64,000 bases of DNA from Tetracentron sinense (Eukaryota > Streptophyta > Magnoliopsida > Trochodendrales > Trochodendraceae), in assembly GCA_015143295.1 (NCBI GenBank), contig CM026561.1:42908875-42972874 (forward strand). The letters run 5' to 3'. Under the pieces are notes generated by a model. That model was given only the letters and a program-made list of their open reading frames with translations. It was not told where the DNA came from and ran no database searches. The position numbers and the translations under genes are program-made. This document shows, piece by piece, positions 60,110-64,000 of the stretch. How positions within the stretch are numbered: the stretch's first letter is position 1; the number at the start of each line of letters is the position of its first letter.

Positions 60110-63100
60110 TGTGAGCACGGGATTTCACTCCCTAAAAAATCTCACAAGATTTGTTAAGAGTCGCCACTTATTAATTCAGAAGGGATAAGTCCCCGGGAAT
60201 TTTGGATAAGGCTTGGTCCGCGATCGGAGATCGGGGTAAGAGGTTCGGTTAAGTTCGGGGAAGAGGTTAGGCACCCCGACACTTCCACATAAAGTGGTTC
60301 TCTACTTGCTAGGTTTAAACCAAAGTTAAGATCGAGATTAATCAAATGCCAAAGTGTTTAACTTATACTAACCGGAAGAAAGTAAAAGCTAACTAGGGTC
60401 GGGCCCGTGTTGGGCTGCCTACGTACTCACATTAGGGGTGAGACCAGACCGAGCGTAGTTCTAGCACATGAGCCCGTGCTAAGGCGAGATGGTGTGTGTG
60501 TGTGCATCAAGGGCGGCTTAGAGGCCTAATCCGGAGATTAGGGTTTTGCTTGACCGAGGTTGGTCAATGTGCAAAGGGGTTGAGCCCGGAGGCCAAGGGT
60601 AAACCCGGAGACTAGGGTTGAGGCCCGGTAGGCCTAGGGTAAAGCCCGGAGGCTAAGAGGGGTGTTAACCGGGGGTTGGGTTTGCTAACCGGGGTTAAGA
60701 GGGTGTTAACCATGGTTAGGGGTGCTAACCATGATTAAGAAGTCCAAGATTGACATTTTTTGGTCTTTTGCATTTTTCTGATTTTTTAGGATTTTTCTGA
60801 TTAAAGTCCAATCTAGAGTATGAGAATCAACTAGGGTTAAGTTTAACCCTAGTTAGTGGTTTAAGCATGGTCCTAGAATGAATGCATGGCCTAGAATGGC
60901 CTCCTACATATTCTGGACTATTAGTAAAGTTGGTTTAATTAGGGTTAATTCAAACCCAGTTAAAGGTCAAGTATGGTGTAGGGGATTAATTAACCCAAGT
61001 CGAGATCCAAGAATGGTCTCCAAATGAATGCGGGGCCTAGAGTGGCTTCCCACATATTTGGGACCCAATAATAAAGTCGGTTTACTAGGGCTAGTTAATC
61101 CTTGATCTAGCATTATTACCATATGAGGGTCTCCAAGGGGTGAAGACCTCAAATGATAAATAAAGCCAAGATAAACACCCCAAGACAGTTTTGATTTCAG
61201 CACTATTATTTTGGACAAGAAATGAGGGGGGGTCCTACTCAGGTTAAGTTTAACCCTGGTTAGTCCATGGGACAAGAGGGTTGAACCAGGGTTAAGTTTT
61301 AACCCTAGTTTTGGGGCATGCAAATCACCCAACAGCTGATTCTCACATGTTTAAGCACCCAAAACAGTGCTGTTTTTTAGAACTTTTTGGATAAAAAAAG
61401 AAAGGGAAGACTCATGGGGTTAGCTAGGGTTAAGTGTAACCCTAGTTTGAGGTCTAAGGGACAAGGAAAGTTAACTAGGGTTAAGTTTTAACCCTCATTA
61501 ACCGTGCAAAGCATCCCAAAACAGCACTGTTTTTGGATTAAAAAAACAGTAAAAAGGGGTCCTATTGGTTAACTAGGGTTAAGTGTAACCCTAGTTAGAG
61601 GTCTGGTGGACAAGAGGGTTTAACTAGGGTTAAGTTTAACCCTAGTTTGAGGTCTATGAGGGTTCACCAAATGCCCGAGGGTAGTTTGCAAAGCTTCACA
61701 AATGAAGGCTTACAAGCAACAAACACACGACAGTGCTTATTTCAACACTGTTAAATAAGGGAAATAAGGCACCTAAGCTAAGGCCACGATAAGCGATTGT
61801 TTTGGTCGTGGCACACCGGTCAGGGGGACTGTCCAGAGTCAAGTGCAAGCCCTATGCCGACCACCTATGGAATCTGAAATGACTTGGATGCTTCACATAG
61901 ATCAAGTGGTCTGCTACTTCTGTTGGGGAAAAACAAAACAAAAAATAAAAAAACTTAGGTAGTATTTTTAGTAATGTTCTTTAGAGTTTCTCCTTCCCCC
62001 TTTGAATTATGTAACGGCTGGTGCATTTGGAATCCAAATGACACAGATGGTGGGAAGGGCCAAGAGATAGATGAATCTCAGTCTCTAGCAAAAAAACAAA
62101 GGCCGGGGGAGAAGGTGTGAAGGATGCGATCCTGGGCAAAGCTCCTAACAAAGCAAAGCCTTAGCTGCCTTTGGTTTGGGCGATCTCAGAGAGCCTACCC
62201 AAAGCTTGCATACTTCCATCAAGGTCTAGGGGTCTTGGTTCTAGATTTACGTGGCCACTAAGCTTGCAAACTGTGCAAAGAAAAAACAGTAAAAGAATAA
62301 AAATAAAATAAAAAATAAAAGAGAGGGAATGCCTCCCTACCACCCGGCTATGAGACTTGTGGCTTCCATGGGTGGTCTTCTATCCCATTGAAAGGGATGA
62401 AGACCTTCCCATTTGCTCTAATGGAGGTCAGACTTTTAGGAAAAGCACCCCTAGAAGAGTCCACCTCCGGCCATGGCTAAAATGCAATCTAAACCACAAA
62501 AAAGAGGAGCTTGGCTTTCTGCACACCAACTTGGAGCTTCCTCATAGGTGGCCTTCTATCCCATTGAAAAGAGATGAAGACCTTCCCATTTGCTCTAATG
62601 GAGGTTTAAAGTTTGAACTAAAAGGAACACCCCTAGAAGAGGACTAGGGGTATATAGATTATACAAAACCAGTAGATGATGAAAGAATATAACCTCTGTT
62701 TTTTTTTAAGAAAAGAAGGATGAGCTTCTAAAATGGGAGATACCTACGGCCAAGTGAGTGACCTTATTGAGGGGAGCTAAGGTATTCCCTCTGATATTTC
62801 CTCAAACTCTAAAGGCCAAAATCCACTCCCAAAAAAGGATTCAAACTGATTTTTTTTTGGATCTCCCTTTTAGCTTGCCTACGGGTGAGTTTTATAGATG
62901 TTGAGGGAGAGTTGGGGGCAAAAGGGTAATTATGGAAGAGGTGGGTGGTAGTGTTGGAGGTGATTAGGGATCAAACTGACACACTTAAGGATGCTAGAAA
63001 TCCCAGCTGCACAGGCTGGTCCTCTTCTTTTTAATTTGAATTCTATCATCAAAGAGGGAGACTTTGGGTTTGGTGGAGAGCTGGCCGAGACACTCAACAA

Positions 63101-63334
63101 GGAATTTTGGGCTTATGCCAGGAGGGCAAAAACTTGGGCTCTTGGGCTTGGGCCTAAGGCTCTGGTCTTGGGTGTTGCCCTTGGCTTGGTAACTTGGTGA
63201 TGGGCATGGCACCATGGGCTTGGAGGTTTTAGATTGGGCCAAGACTTAGGGTTATACCTAAGGTTAAGGTGATTTAGCCATGGTTAAAATATTTAATCAT
63301 GATTAAGGGGGTGTAAAAAAATTGGGTGCTTACA
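60110..63334. mobile_element. Long solo LTR, 3225 bp (Ogre/Tat-like)
   Basis: The ends are TGTGAGCAC and GTGCTTACA, inside a perfect 5-bp target duplication ACAAC (60105-60109 and 63335-63339). It has no internal retrotransposon domains. It shares the modules AAGAGTCGCCAC, GGTTAGGCACCCC and TTGGGCTGCCTAC with the element at 33348 but is otherwise diverged, so these are two subfamilies. Inside are repeated palindromes of AGGGTTAAGTTTAACCCT (60800-61650) and two copies of a 50-bp phrase with ATGAAGACCTTCCCATTTGC (62396 and 62574). The short frames here are not recognised. Confidence 0.8.
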
Positions 63335-63339
63335 ACAAC

Positions 63340-64000
63340 GTTTCAACCCTTGTCTCCGGTCTTTGAATTGTAACTCCTTTAGCATTAAATCTTGATGATA
63401 ACTACAAGGAGAGGGCCTTTAACGAGTTGAACTTGGAAGTTGTAACGTACATGATCATTTTTCTCTATTAAAATCATTTACTCAGTTGTAACGGTTCCAA
63501 CATTATCTCTATTAAAAGGTGTGATGGTTCCAACCTTATCTTTAAGGGGATGAGCCATATGCAGAATTTGGATGGATATATATGCATGAGTCCAACCAAT
63601 TCAAAATCAAAAGATATGCACGATAACAAATGTTACAAGAGATATATATTCTGTATCTAACCTGCAACCCACATAGGAGTGCATCTATGTCTTTTCTTTG
63701 TTGTTGTTAATCTTTATCAATGGCAACTGAGGTGAAGCGAAAGTTGTGATCCAGTCTTAGGTGGCGTAAGATAGCCATGGAAGAATGTGTGTCATCCTCT
63801 TAGGTTTACAACCAAGAGTAATGGTACTCAGTTAGATGGAAGAAAGTATGAAATTTGTGATGGCAATGGACCCTACCCCACCATGTAATGTAAGTAACTC
63901 AAACATTCAATTTTTGATCCATCCGATTCAAAGCAGGAAAGAGACTATCTTGGTGTTTGCTTGCTTATATGGCTGTAACATTAGGTTTGCACATGATCTA
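63340..64000. other. Right edge: no gene seen
   Basis: AT-rich DNA with no recognised frame, repeat or signal. Confidence 0.5.

Noticed and set aside
62357-62647. 96-codon frame with a repeated DEDLPICSNGG word
   Set aside because: It lies inside the long solo LTR and results from a duplicated 50-bp phrase; no family resemblance.

Overview
This is nuclear DNA of a flowering plant, most likely a eudicot. Evidence: a multi-exon GPI mannosyltransferase gene and a two-exon ribosomal protein L21 gene, both with clean GT-AG introns; two small cysteine-rich defensin-like genes; AT-rich intergenic DNA; and typical plant mobile elements (a Ty1/copia element, very long solo LTRs, a Helitron, hAT and Mutator-type MITEs). 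Nothing looks bacterial, viral or organellar. No species is claimed.

Layout. 1-12.0 kb: a PIG-V type gene on the minus strand; seven exons are in the window with matching phases and the last part lies off the left edge. Its largest intron, 6 kb, holds a hAT element with an 8-bp target duplication, a LINE remnant and tandem duplications; a long foldback MITE sits 49 bp from the exon 2 donor site. 12.0-15.9 kb: gene-free DNA with degenerate repeats. 15.96-28.55 kb: the most unusual part, a head-to-tail array of seven units (1.25-1.93 kb) plus a partial eighth. Each full unit has two and a half long hairpins, a GA-rich stretch with a TATA box, a decayed reading frame of about 155 codons starting 77 bp after the TATA box, and a small nested inverted repeat. 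29.2-36.6 kb: a degenerate Helitron Rep/helicase gene cut by a 2.9-kb solo LTR (perfect 5-bp TSD) and by a second LTR-like insertion. 37.4-40.4 kb: an intact RPL21 gene. 40.4-45.5 kb: MITEs and small repeats, including a 215-bp palindromic element with a 9-bp TSD. 45.6 and 57.6 kb: two defensin-like genes in opposite orientation with the same intron position and nearly the same cysteine spacing. Between them lies a copia element (50855-57400, LTRs of 543 and 553 bp, TSD TCCCT) whose gag-protease-integrase part has been replaced by unrelated DNA with minisatellites. 60.1-63.3 kb: a second long solo LTR with a perfect TSD, related to the one in the Helitron.

The intact host genes are housekeeping (GPI-anchor synthesis in the ER, cytosolic ribosome) or secreted and defence-like; they show no sign of acting together. 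The rest records successive transposon insertion. All exon joins and repeat boundaries were worked out by eye from the sequence; no database search was run.
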